Shown here piece after piece: positions 9,410 through 17,656 of a stretch of 64,000 nt of DNA. Made by a program: the position numbers and the translations under genes. This DNA comes from Spartobacteria bacterium UBA5019. GTDB taxonomy: Bacteria > Verrucomicrobiota > Verrucomicrobiia > Chthoniobacterales > Terrimicrobiaceae. The stretch lies in NCBI GenBank assembly GCA_002396485.1, contig DGXZ01000021.1, positions 10,970-74,969 of the forward strand. The letters are read 5' to 3'. The stretch's first letter is position 1, and every line of letters begins with the position of its first letter. The notes under the pieces are model-generated. The model saw only the letters and a list, made by a program, of their open reading frames with translations. It had not been told where the DNA came from and searched no databases.

Positions 9410-10501
9410 ATGCCAAGTGTCACCGATGACGAAGTAGCCGTGGATCCAGCAGACTACGCCCGCGCGGAAATCAATGCCTCGCTGAAGCCGAAGCAAAAAA
9501 TAGGATTTCTTAGGGAAATGATCCGCATACGGCGCTTCGAACAGACGTCACTCAAGTATTACAACCAAGGCATGATGGGCGGATTCCTCCACCTCTACAT
9601 CGGGCAGGAGGCAGTGGCCGTGGGAACCGTTTCCTTGATGGGCAAAAACGACCATGTCATCACGGCCTACCGCGACCACGGCCACGCTCTCGCTGTGGGA
9701 ATGGGCATGAATGAATGCATGGCGGAACTTTTTGGGAAAGCCACCGGTTGCTCGCGCGGCAAGGGCGGTTCGATGCACTTTTTTGCTCCCGATAAAAACT
9801 ACTGGGGTGGCCACGGAATCGTCGGGGGCCAGACGCCACTCGGACTGGGTCTCGCTTACGGACTGAAATTCAAAGGGCTCAAAGGCTGCGCGCTCTGTTT
9901 CATGGGTGATGGCGCGGTTAACCAGGGCGCTTACCACGAATCTCTCAATCTTGCAGCGCTCTGGAAACTTCCCGTGGTTTATATCATTGAAAACAACAAA
10001 TACTCGATGGGAACCACGCTGGATCGTTCTTCGGCGATGAGAAATTGCCTCGCCGAGCGCGCCGATGGATACGGAATCGTGTGGGACATTGCCAACGGTG
10101 AGGATCTCTACGAGGTGCGAGCCAAGACGGCCAACGCCATGCGCCGCGCGCACGAGCAATCGCTCCCGACCGTTCTCGAAGTCGATACATATCGTTACTA
10201 CGGGCACTCGGTCGCCGATGCGAATGCGAAGAAATACCGTTCGCCTGAGGAAATCGAGCGCTACAAGACGCACCACGACCCGATAAGCCTCTGGAAAAAA
10301 CGCCTCATGGATGAAGGCGTTCTCACGGAATCTCAGGCCGAGGCGATCGATGAAGCCGCGAAAGACGAAGCAGACGCAGCGGCGCAGTTTGCGATCGATA
10401 GTGCACCTCCCGCACCCGAGACAATTTTTGAGGATGTTTACTGGGAAGTTGACAACAAAACCGAAGCCGGCTCGACAGGCCGCCACTTCTTCAGCGAATA
10501 A
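9410..10501 (+). CDS. pdhA: Pyruvate dehydrogenase E1 component, alpha subunit
   Basis: This subunit of the thiamine-diphosphate-dependent E1 decarboxylates pyruvate and passes the acetyl group to the lipoyl arm of E2. The thiamine diphosphate motif is seen as GDG (166-168), then 26 residues, then NN (195-196). IRRFEQ, GFLHLYIGQEAVAVG and RGKGGSMHFF are family signatures. The length (363 residues from ATG 9410) is normal. ATG 9338 is an alternative preceded by AAGGAAG at good spacing and would add 24 residues; the frame is open further upstream, so the start is uncertain. pdhB follows after 71 bp and pdhC after that. Confidence 0.93.
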   Translation: MPSVTDDEVAVDPADYARAEINASLKPKQKIGFLREMIRIRRFEQTSLKYYNQGMMGGFLHLYIGQEAVAVGTVSLMGKNDHVITAYRDHGHALAVGMGMNECMAELFGKATGCSRGKGGSMHFFAPDKNYWGGHGIVGGQTPLGLGLAYGLKFKGLKGCALCFMGDGAVNQGAYHESLNLAALWKLPVVYIIENNKYSMGTTLDRSSAMRNCLAERADGYGIVWDIANGEDLYEVRAKTANAMRRAHEQSLPTVLEVDTYRYYGHSVADANAKKYRSPEEIERYKTHHDPISLWKKRLMDEGVLTESQAEAIDEAAKDEADAAAQFAIDSAPPAPETIFEDVYWEVDNKTEAGSTGRHFFSE

Positions 10502-10572
10502 CAAAACCGCGACGCCCTGTTTGGGCGCTCGTATCTCCTGACCGAAACGATTTTTTAAGAACACACCGCACC

Positions 10573-11547
10573 ATGCCTCTGATTACCTACCGCAAAGCCC
10601 TCAACGACGCCCTCGCCGAGGAAATCATCCGCGACGAAAACGTCGTCATCATTGGAGAGGAAGTGGCTCAATACAACGGCGCCTACAAAGTCACCGAAGG
10701 GCTCTGGCAGCGCTTCGGCGACAAGCGAGTGGTTGACGCTCCGATCAGTGAAGCCGGTTTCATCGGCATGGGCATCGGCGCCTCGATGCTGGGCGTCCGC
10801 CCAGTCATGGAGCTCATGTTCTGGAGTTTCGCCTACGTTGCGTGGGATCAAATCATCAATAATGCCGGCCAGGTCCGCTACATGAGCGGTGGTCTCATCA
10901 ACTGCCCGATCGTGATCCGCGGCCCAGCAAATGGTGGAACCAACGTCGGCGCCACCCACTCGCACACACCAGAGAATTTCATTGCCAACACACCTGGCCT
11001 CAAAGTCGTTTGCCCAGCGACAGCCTATGACGCCAAGGGTTTGATGAAGGCGGCTATCCGGGATAACGACCCTGTCTGCGTGATGGAGAACACGCTTCTT
11101 TATGGCGAATCTTGGGAAGTCCCCGATGAGGAATACGTGATCCCGCTTGGTGTGGCAGACATCAAGCGCGAAGGCACCGATGTCTCGCTCATCGCCCATG
11201 GTCGCGCAGTCATAACGGCTCTGAAAGCTGCTGAGATTCTGGCCGCCGAGCATGACATCAGCGCCGAGGTGCTGGATCTCCGCTCGATTCGTCCGCTGGA
11301 CGAGGAAGCCATTCTCAACACCGTCCGCAAAACACACCGCGCTGTTCTGGTTGATGAAAACAAGCCTTTCTGCGGTGTCTCAGCCCAGATTGCCGCGACC
11401 ATTCAAGAGAAGGCTTTTGACGATCTCGACGCCCCCGTTCAGCGGGTGTGCGCACTCGACGCTCCTGCCATTTACTCGATGGCCCTGGAAAACCTGCAAC
11501 TTCCCACTGTGGCCCGCGTCATCGAAAAAGTTCTACACATCCGCTAA
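10573..11547 (+). CDS. pdhB: Pyruvate dehydrogenase E1 component, beta subunit
   Basis: The 324-residue E1 beta subunit pairs with PdhA to form the alpha2beta2 pyruvate decarboxylase. It begins with the family-typical YRKALNDALAEE and carries IGEEVAQYNGAYKVTEGL, where the conserved Glu activates thiamine diphosphate, as well as FIGMGIGASMLGVRPV. The C-terminal transketolase lobe includes VLDLRSIRPLD. The ATG start at 10573 has no obvious Shine-Dalgarno sequence, which is common in this window. pdhC starts 14 bp after the stop, so the three genes are an operon. No odd features are seen. Confidence 0.95.
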   Translation: MPLITYRKALNDALAEEIIRDENVVIIGEEVAQYNGAYKVTEGLWQRFGDKRVVDAPISEAGFIGMGIGASMLGVRPVMELMFWSFAYVAWDQIINNAGQVRYMSGGLINCPIVIRGPANGGTNVGATHSHTPENFIANTPGLKVVCPATAYDAKGLMKAAIRDNDPVCVMENTLLYGESWEVPDEEYVIPLGVADIKREGTDVSLIAHGRAVITALKAAEILAAEHDISAEVLDLRSIRPLDEEAILNTVRKTHRAVLVDENKPFCGVSAQIAATIQEKAFDDLDAPVQRVCALDAPAIYSMALENLQLPTVARVIEKVLHIR

Positions 11548-11561
11548 GCACCCATCCGACT

Positions 11562-12779
11562 ATGAATCAAATCACCATGCCCAAACTGAGCGATACCATG
11601 CTCGAAGGCACGCTCATCAAATGGCACAAAAAAGCCGGCGACAAAATCACCGTCGGCGACGTGATAGCTGATGTGGAAACCGACAAGGCCACCATGGAAA
11701 TGGAAGCCTTCGATGATGGCATCATCACAGAAATCCTCGTTCCAGAGGGTGGCGTTGTAAAAGTAGGCCAACCCATTGCCAACCTCGAAGGCGGCAAGAA
11801 AAACGCAGTCAAATCGACCGCTCCTGCTGCAACCTCTGCAACCGCTCCCATTGCGACGGCAGCAGCGCCTTCAAAGCCCAAACCAGCAGCGACGGCGGAT
11901 GGTTCCCGCACCAAGGTCTCGCCCCTCGCCAAGAAAGTTGCCCTTGAGCGCGGCGTGGATCTTTCCGGCATTCAAGGCACAGGCCCTGGCGGCCGCATCG
12001 TGGCGGCGGATGTGCCAGCCACCGCAGTGGCTCAAGGCCGCAGTGCCGCTGCAGCTGCGCCTCGCATCGAGGTGCCTTTCTCGGACTCCGACACCAAGAC
12101 TCCTCTTTCCGGAATGCGTCGTACGATTGCCGAGCGTCTCCTCGCCAGCAAAACCCAGATTCCACATTTTTATCTTTCCATCGAGATCGATGCCGCCCCT
12201 CTTGCGAAGCTCCGCAAGGATCTGAATGCCGCCGCCGAGGCTGCCGGAACCGCAAAGATAACCGTCAACGATTTCATCCTCCTCGCAGTCGCGCGAGCGG
12301 CCAAGCAGCACCCGAAAGTCAACGCCGCATTTGCGGGAGACTCGGTTGTCGAATACGCGAGCGTCAACCTCTCGGTCGCGATTGCTGTCGAGGACGGCCT
12401 CATCACGCCAGTCATCCGAGATGCACAAAACCTCTCACTCCGCGACATCAGCACTGCAGTAAAAGATCTCGCCGTGCGAGCCCGCTCAAAAAAAATCAAA
12501 CCCGAGGAGTACCAAGGCGGCACACTCACGATCTCAAACCTCGGTGCCTATGGCATTGACAGCTTCTATGCGATCATCAATCCACCACAGGCGGCCATCC
12601 TCGCAGTCGGGGCTATTGTAAAAAAACCTGTCGTCAACGCACAGGACCAGATCGTAGCCGGACAGCGGATGACGATTTCGCTCAGTGGTGATCATCGTGT
12701 TGTGGACGGCGCTGCAGGCGCAGAGTTCCTCGCCACGATCCGCAAAAACCTTGAGTCACCCACAAGCCTGCTTTTTTAA
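11562..12779 (+). CDS. pdhC: Dihydrolipoamide acetyltransferase (E2 of pyruvate dehydrogenase)
   Basis: The 405-residue E2 core transfers acetyl groups to CoA. Residues 1-75 form one lipoyl domain with the modified lysine at K42 in VETDKATME. An Ala/Pro-rich linker follows, then a peripheral subunit-binding domain (SPLAKKVALERGVDL, GTGPGGRI). The C-terminal catalytic domain holds the active-site HRVVDGA. ATG 11562 is chosen because the lipoyl domain starts immediately; the frame is open upstream into pdhB. No E3 (lpd) gene is next to it. atpD begins 74 bp downstream, so the PDH and ATP synthase genes may share a transcript. Confidence 0.95.
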   Translation: MNQITMPKLSDTMLEGTLIKWHKKAGDKITVGDVIADVETDKATMEMEAFDDGIITEILVPEGGVVKVGQPIANLEGGKKNAVKSTAPAATSATAPIATAAAPSKPKPAATADGSRTKVSPLAKKVALERGVDLSGIQGTGPGGRIVAADVPATAVAQGRSAAAAAPRIEVPFSDSDTKTPLSGMRRTIAERLLASKTQIPHFYLSIEIDAAPLAKLRKDLNAAAEAAGTAKITVNDFILLAVARAAKQHPKVNAAFAGDSVVEYASVNLSVAIAVEDGLITPVIRDAQNLSLRDISTAVKDLAVRARSKKIKPEEYQGGTLTISNLGAYGIDSFYAIINPPQAAILAVGAIVKKPVVNAQDQIVAGQRMTISLSGDHRVVDGAAGAEFLATIRKNLESPTSLLF

Positions 12780-12798
12780 TTTTTAAAATGCAGTTGCG

Positions 12799-12814
12799 GT
12801 CCGGAGATCCGGAC
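12799..12814. repeat. Inverted repeat between pdhC and atpD
   Basis: GTCCGGA, two bases, then TCCGGAC form a perfect inverted repeat in the 74 bp pdhC-atpD gap. As a hairpin it would have about 5 closed pairs and no T run right after it, so it is a poor terminator. A related GTCCGGAC palindrome lies before pdhA. It may be an operator or an RNA processing stem. Confidence 0.3.
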
Positions 12815-12853
12815 GCTAAACAGAACACCCTTTTTTACGCTCACCAAACACAC

Positions 12854-14269
12854 ATGAATCATAAAGGAAGAATCGTTCAGGTCATCGGCCCCGTTGTCGA
12901 TGTCGAGTTCAGCCCGGCAGACGGATCTCTGCCCAAAATCTACGACGCGCTCGAAATCGACTTCGAAGTCGGCGGAGAAAAACAGAACCTCACACTTGAA
13001 GTGCAACAACACCTCGGTGAACACTGGGTTCGCTCGATCGCCATGAGTTCCACCGAAGGTCTCACGCGCGGCATGGAAGTGAGCGCCCTCGGCACTCCAA
13101 TCTCTGTTCCCGTCGGCGAGGGCGTTCTTGGACGCATCTTCAATGTCACAGGCCAACCGACCGATGGACGCGGCCCCGTGCCCCACGAGAAAAAATATCC
13201 CATCCACCGCAAAGCCCCTCCTCTCTTGGAGCAGGACACCAAAGCACAGATTCTTGAGACCGGCATCAAGGTCATCGATCTCATCTGCCCGTTCACGAAG
13301 GGCGGCAAAGTGGGAGCCTTCGGTGGTGCCGGCGTCGGAAAGACCGTCGTCATCATGGAGCTGATTAACAATATCGCCAAGGGACACGGCGGATATTCCG
13401 TTTTTGCCGGTGTCGGCGAGCGCACACGTGAGGGGAACGACCTTTACGCTGAGATGAGCGAGTCCGGCGTTATCGTGCAAGACGATCTCTCCAAATCCAA
13501 GGTGGCGCTGGTTTACGGCCAAATGAATGAGCCTCCAGGTGCCCGTCTTCGCGTGGCTCTCTCGGCGCTTGCGATGGCTGAGTATTTCCGCGACGAGAAG
13601 AATCAAGACGTCTTGCTCTTCATCGACAACATCTTTCGATTCTCTCAGGCAGGTGCCGAAGTCTCGGCCTTGCTTGGCCGCACACCGAGCGCCGTGGGTT
13701 ATCAACCAACCCTCGCTGCTGAGATGGGCGACTTGCAGGAACGTATCACCTCGACCACCAAAGGTTCGATCACATCCTTCCAAGCTGTTTATGTGCCCGC
13801 AGACGATCTTACGGATCCAGCTCCGGCGAATACTTTCGCCCACTTGGACTCAACAATCGTTCTCGAGCGCTCGATCGCCGAGTTGGGAATCTACCCTGCG
13901 GTGGATCCGCTCGCTTCAACATCGAAGGCTCTATCAGCCGATATCGTTGGAGAAGAGCACTACAATGTCGCGCGTGGAGTTCAGCGCGTCTTGCAGCGCT
14001 ACAAAGACTTGCAGGACATCATCGCCATTCTCGGCATGGACGAGCTTTCGCCGGAAGACAAACTCACCGTCTATCGCGCCCGTAAAATCCAGCGCTTCCT
14101 GTCTCAGCCATTCCATGTCGCCGAAATCTTCACCGGCACAAAAGGACAATATGTTTCCACCGCCGACACAATCCGCGGCTTCAAGGAAATCCTCGAAGGC
14201 AAACACGACGATGTTCCAGAAGCCAACTTCTATATGAAGGGCGGCATCGACATGGTGAAGGAATCCTAA
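12854..14269 (+). CDS. atpD: ATP synthase F1 subunit beta
   Basis: The 471-residue catalytic beta subunit of F1-ATPase. The P-loop GGAGVGKT is at 157-164, and the DELSEED-like loop appears as MDELSPEDK near residue 396. Other signatures are ALLGRTPSAVGYQPTLAAEMG cut across the nucleotide site and the N-terminal beta barrel beginning MNHKGRIVQVIGPVVDVEF. The ATG at 12854 fits the conserved N-terminus; an earlier in-frame start at 12788 would add a non-homologous tail. atpC follows 4 bp later. The other seven or so ATP synthase genes are not in the window, so this atpDC pair is split from the main operon. Confidence 0.97.
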   Translation: MNHKGRIVQVIGPVVDVEFSPADGSLPKIYDALEIDFEVGGEKQNLTLEVQQHLGEHWVRSIAMSSTEGLTRGMEVSALGTPISVPVGEGVLGRIFNVTGQPTDGRGPVPHEKKYPIHRKAPPLLEQDTKAQILETGIKVIDLICPFTKGGKVGAFGGAGVGKTVVIMELINNIAKGHGGYSVFAGVGERTREGNDLYAEMSESGVIVQDDLSKSKVALVYGQMNEPPGARLRVALSALAMAEYFRDEKNQDVLLFIDNIFRFSQAGAEVSALLGRTPSAVGYQPTLAAEMGDLQERITSTTKGSITSFQAVYVPADDLTDPAPANTFAHLDSTIVLERSIAELGIYPAVDPLASTSKALSADIVGEEHYNVARGVQRVLQRYKDLQDIIAILGMDELSPEDKLTVYRARKIQRFLSQPFHVAEIFTGTKGQYVSTADTIRGFKEILEGKHDDVPEANFYMKGGIDMVKES

Positions 14270-14273
14270 GCTC

Positions 14274-14681
14274 ATGCTCCGGCTCGAAATCGTCACTCCC
14301 GAAGCAAAAACCTACTCCGATGATGTCGATTCCGTCGTAATCCCCGGCATAGATGGTGAGCTTGGCGTGCTTCCGCTGCACGCCCCACTCATGACCCAAC
14401 TCGAGCCTGGGGAGCTCCGCGTTCTCAAAGGCGGCCAGGAACTCCGCCTGGCCGTCGGCGAAGGCTTCGTTGAAATCACTTCCGAGAAGGTCGCCGTCCT
14501 CACTGACATGGCGGTGAAGGAAAGTGACATCGACGAATCCGCCGCCGAGGAGGCAGTCCGCCGTGCCGAGCAGGCCATGTCGGGCGAGAAACTCAGCAAC
14601 GAGGAATATGCCTCCAACAATGCAGCCCTCCTCCGCTCTCTCGCCCTCATCAAAGTCAAGCGTCGCCGACACCATCTCTAA
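14274..14681 (+). CDS. atpC: ATP synthase F1 subunit epsilon
   Basis: The 135-residue epsilon subunit, part of the central stalk and an inhibitor of ATP hydrolysis. The N-terminal beta sandwich is typical (LRLEIVTPEAKTY, VVIPGIDGELGVLPLHAPLMT). A C-terminal helical hairpin follows (EEAVRRAEQAM). The start lies 4 bp after the atpD stop. A stem-loop downstream at 14708-14745 probably ends the transcript. Length is normal for the family. Confidence 0.95.
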   Translation: MLRLEIVTPEAKTYSDDVDSVVIPGIDGELGVLPLHAPLMTQLEPGELRVLKGGQELRLAVGEGFVEITSEKVAVLTDMAVKESDIDESAAEEAVRRAEQAMSGEKLSNEEYASNNAALLRSLALIKVKRRRHHL

Positions 14682-14707
14682 GACGGAAAATACCTGCTTA
14701 TAAGGTT

Positions 14708-14745
14708 AAAGCCTGACTTGTACGGAGAAACATTCAGGCTTTATT
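14708..14745 (+). terminator. Probable terminator after atpC
   Basis: AAAGCCTGA (14708-14716) and TCAGGCTTT (14734-14742) form a perfect 9 bp stem with a 17-base loop, followed by TTTATT. The T tract is short, so efficiency is uncertain. The position, between atpC and the secretion operon, fits a transcript end. Confidence 0.55.
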
Positions 14746-14803
14746 CTTCATCAAGAATTTGAATTTTATTCGGGTTCTCAGCACTCAAGCCAACTCTTCA
14801 CCG

Positions 14804-15244
14804 ATGGATTCCATGATTTCTCATAACCTAAAGAGGAGCCGTTTCTCTCAATCCGGCTATACGCTTTTTGAAATCATGTTGGTGCTCGGCATCATTGCCG
14901 TGCTGGTGGGATCCGCCATTTACATGTTGGTGGGAAATATCGATGTGGCAAAGGAGCAACGTGTGGATAGCGATATCGAGGCCATTTCGATGCAACTCCG
15001 CACCTATGAGATGCTGAACTATCGCATGCCGACGACGGAGCAGGGTCTCAAGGCACTGGTCAACCAACCCACCACGGAACCACGCCCCCGCCGCTGGAAG
15101 CAACTCATGAAGTCAGTTCCGGTTGATCCCTGGGGCACTGAGTATGTATATCGCAACCCTGGCAAGGGGGGCGCAGCATTTGACATTTACTCGCTCGGAC
15201 CCGACGCCAAGGAGAGCGATGACGACGCCGGGAAAAATAAATAG
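14804..15244 (+). CDS. gspG: Type II secretion major pseudopilin GspG
   Basis: The major pseudopilin of the type II secretion pseudopilus, made as a prepilin in the inner membrane and cut and N-methylated by prepilin peptidase. The cleavage motif is SG|YTLFEIM with Glu at +5, then a hydrophobic helix (LVLGIIAVLVGSAIYMLV). The C-terminal part has the GspG pattern TTEQGLKALVNQPT and DPWGTEYVY. ATG 14804 is chosen over TTG 14759; ATG 14813 is also possible. It is the first gene of an 11-gene operon and overlaps the next gene by 26 bp. No peptidase gene (gspO) is in the window. Confidence 0.92.
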   Translation: MDSMISHNLKRSRFSQSGYTLFEIMLVLGIIAVLVGSAIYMLVGNIDVAKEQRVDSDIEAISMQLRTYEMLNYRMPTTEQGLKALVNQPTTEPRPRRWKQLMKSVPVDPWGTEYVYRNPGKGGAAFDIYSLGPDAKESDDDAGKNK

Positions 15245-15704
15245 CGTATCGATTCCAAGGGCCTCCAAGCACGGGGCCTATACTCTTTTTGAAGTTCTTC
15301 TTGCACTAGGAATCATTGCGATTCTTCTGGGTGTAACTGTGCCTCTGATAACAAATTCGTGGAGCAACTCGCCTTCCGAAGGGATTGCACAAGCTATCGA
15401 AAAAAGCGCACAGGCCGCTCACAGAAAAGCTATTGAAACTGGCGAAGCGCGGCAACTGCGCCTTACGGAATCAAGCCTTATCGGCGATGCCGACATTCCA
15501 ACTGCCCAATTGCCTAAAGGTTGGAAACTCCAATTGCGGCGTTTCACAGAAAACAGGTTTCGTAAACCGCAGCGGGACGAATTCTGGGGATTCAATGGGG
15601 CAGGCATTTGCGATCCCCTTGAGTTGCGTATCTCCTCCAAGGATGAGTCCATCGTTTTAAAATTTGACCCCCTAACGGCTCTGATTGTAACGGATGAAAA
15701 ATAG
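15219..15704 (+). CDS. Type II secretion pseudopilin (GspH-like)
   Basis: This 161-residue minor pseudopilin is located directly after gspG. The prepilin motif reads HGA|YTLFEVLLALGIIAILLG; Ala rather than Gly would sit at -1 if the conserved Glu is +5. The remainder is a beta-rich head with no further signature. I chose ATG 15219 because it lies about 17 residues before the cleavage site, as usual for a leader; the open frame runs further upstream inside gspG. Position and length favour GspH, but sequence divergence prevents certainty. Confidence 0.7.
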   Translation: MTTPGKINSVSIPRASKHGAYTLFEVLLALGIIAILLGVTVPLITNSWSNSPSEGIAQAIEKSAQAAHRKAIETGEARQLRLTESSLIGDADIPTAQLPKGWKLQLRRFTENRFRKPQRDEFWGFNGAGICDPLELRISSKDESIVLKFDPLTALIVTDEK

Positions 15705-16065
15705 GGCTTTTACTCTCTTTGAGGTTTTAATCGCATTAGGCGTCTTTGCGGTGGCTGTCACGGGCTTGGCTTTGGCCCTGCAATCTGCGGTGGATGCGGC
15801 GCTGAATGCCCGCTCAAGAATGCTGGCCCGCACGATGATCGAGTCCCGTCTGGCCACTGCAATGGCGAACCCTCCCCTGGATGGACGTCGTGAGATTGAT
15901 GGGCGAACCAATAACGGAATCCATGTTTTGGAAACCTTCGAGCAGGCCGAAATTCGCGATACAAACAATGCAATTCTACCTGGTATGTGGAGGCTCAAAG
16001 TCACAGCGGAGCCAGTCCGCGGTGGGATAAAAGAAATCGCAGAAATTCTGGTTTACCGGCCATGA
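15694..16065 (+). CDS. Type II secretion pseudopilin (GspI-like)
   Basis: This 123-residue protein is a class III prepilin with a very short leader, MKNRA|FTLFEVLIALGVFAVAVTGLAL. Again Ala is at -1 and Glu at +5. Length and operon position (third pseudopilin) match GspI, which with J and K forms the tip of the pseudopilus. It overlaps the previous gene by 11 bp and the next by 4 bp, indicating coupled translation. Confidence 0.75.
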   Translation: MKNRAFTLFEVLIALGVFAVAVTGLALALQSAVDAALNARSRMLARTMIESRLATAMANPPLDGRREIDGRTNNGIHVLETFEQAEIRDTNNAILPGMWRLKVTAEPVRGGIKEIAEILVYRP

Positions 16066-16748
16066 AGAAAGCGAATTCCCTTCAGCGTAAATCCGGGCAA
16101 GCAGGATTCACGCTTTTTGAAGTGATCATGGCTCTGATGATTTTAGGCCTCCTGAGTGGTGCTGTGTATTCCATTTCCTCGGCAGCTCTTGAAGCATCGA
16201 AGTCCGTCATCACGGAGCAGACCTCCGCCCGCAGGCTGGAGGCATTTCTGCGAATCACCCGCGAAGCGTTTCTCAACCTCCCGGCAGACGCGAACCTCTC
16301 TTTCCGCATATCCCAATCCTCATCAGGCGCTCCCGTGCCGGAATTGGTTTTTGCGGAAACATCAGGAACCTTTGGTGTGCCCAGCTTGGGCGGGGGTTCG
16401 CTCATCCTTGCGGCTAGGCCTAGGGCGGACGGTTCGAGGACATTTTCCATTCTCAGGGTGCCGGGCGAGATCGATGCCTCGGCAATGGAGCGACTGGTCA
16501 CAAAAGGCGACTGGATTTCCCTGCTGCCAGGGGTGAGCCGCGTGGCATGGTTTTTTTTTAATGGAAACGATTGGATTCAGGAATGGCCTGAAGGTGCCGG
16601 AAGGCCACAGTTGGTTCGTTTACAATTTTCGTATGATCCGATGGCCGAATCTTTGATCGATGTGCAATTTTGGATTCCTCCACTTGCTCCACCACAACCT
16701 CAACCGGAGGCAGCAAAAAAGGAAATCAATAACCTGAATCCACAATGA
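16062..16748 (+). CDS. Type II secretion pseudopilin (GspJ-like)
   Basis: This 228-residue prepilin has the motif QAG|FTLFEVIMALMILGLLSG with the canonical Gly at -1 and Glu at +5. The larger globular head suits GspJ of the pseudopilus tip. ATG 16062 (MKKANSLQ) follows a few bases before the previous stop; the in-frame extension to 15987 lies inside gspI and is ignored. The C-terminus is Pro/Gln-rich and likely flexible. Confidence 0.75.
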   Translation: MKKANSLQRKSGQAGFTLFEVIMALMILGLLSGAVYSISSAALEASKSVITEQTSARRLEAFLRITREAFLNLPADANLSFRISQSSSGAPVPELVFAETSGTFGVPSLGGGSLILAARPRADGSRTFSILRVPGEIDASAMERLVTKGDWISLLPGVSRVAWFFFNGNDWIQEWPEGAGRPQLVRLQFSYDPMAESLIDVQFWIPPLAPPQPQPEAAKKEINNLNPQ

Positions 16749-17656
16749 ATTGCCGCTCCAAAATTCGGGCCATCGCACTGCCGCTTGTGCTCTGGTGCAT
16801 CGCTTTTCTGGCCGGACTCGTGATTCTTACGGGTGGATTGGTTAGCGGTTGGATCGAAAGCGAATCACTCGCAGAGAGGAAATTCGTGGCGCGTCAAATG
16901 GCGCTGAGTGGCATCGCACTCGGCTTGAATCCAGCAGTTGAAAACGGAAGCCCCCTCCTCCGCCACGGGAACAAAAACACTGAGGGCTACGAAGTGAAAC
17001 TGACCAACGAGGCTGCAAGACTAAATCCCAACTTTTGGATTCAGTCCGGTAACCGCGCGGTGTTCAATCGTCTCTTTGCGAGTTGGGGGGCGAGCCTGGA
17101 TGCGGCGGAGGCGGGCATCGATAGCCTGCAAGATTGGATCGACGCAGATGATTTCGGCTCTCTCAATGGAGCGGAACGTGGTGACTACGAGCAAGCCGGT
17201 CGGCCGGGATACCCCGCGAATCGGCCACTTAAACATATTCGTGAAATGGAGTCCGTTATGAATTTGGCTCCTCTCTTAGCCGCAAAGCAGGGCTGGCAGG
17301 ATGACTTCACTATTTGGTATAGTGGAAAGATCAGCATCCAACATGCTCAGGAACCACTACTCAAGGCCCTTGCCGAACTCACGCCCAGTCAGTGCCAATC
17401 GCTCATCCAAATGCGCGCGGGGCTTGATGGCATTGACGATACGGCCGATGACCAAAAACTGGAATCCATCGAGGCTGTGGCGGATTTCCTTGGAGCTGGG
17501 GGCAAGCAGCGCGCGGACCTACTGGAGTTTTTTGACACCTCGGGAGATATGCGCCGCATTGAGAGCACAGGATGGTGCGGAGGCATCTCTCATAAAATTG
17601 TCGTCATCGCACCGACTGGGGCAAATGAACAAATGATGAGCTGGGAGGAGCGATGA
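16745..17656 (+). CDS. gspK: Type II secretion minor pseudopilin GspK
   Basis: This 303-residue protein has an N-terminal hydrophobic helix (ALPLVLWCIAFLAGLVILTGGLV) and the GspK-type helical insertion domain, seen as NEAARLNPNFW and DSLQDWIDADD, followed by the LKHIREMESV region. GspK caps the pseudopilus and characteristically lacks the Glu at +5; no canonical E5 motif is present here either. It overlaps its neighbours by 4 bp on each side. Confidence 0.82.
   Translation: MNCRSKIRAIALPLVLWCIAFLAGLVILTGGLVSGWIESESLAERKFVARQMALSGIALGLNPAVENGSPLLRHGNKNTEGYEVKLTNEAARLNPNFWIQSGNRAVFNRLFASWGASLDAAEAGIDSLQDWIDADDFGSLNGAERGDYEQAGRPGYPANRPLKHIREMESVMNLAPLLAAKQGWQDDFTIWYSGKISIQHAQEPLLKALAELTPSQCQSLIQMRAGLDGIDDTADDQKLESIEAVADFLGAGGKQRADLLEFFDTSGDMRRIESTGWCGGISHKIVVIAPTGANEQMMSWEER

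Noticed and set aside
9548..10564. A 338-codon minus-strand frame opposite pdhA
   Set aside because: PdhA motifs are intact on the plus strand, and the antisense translation has no recognisable domain.
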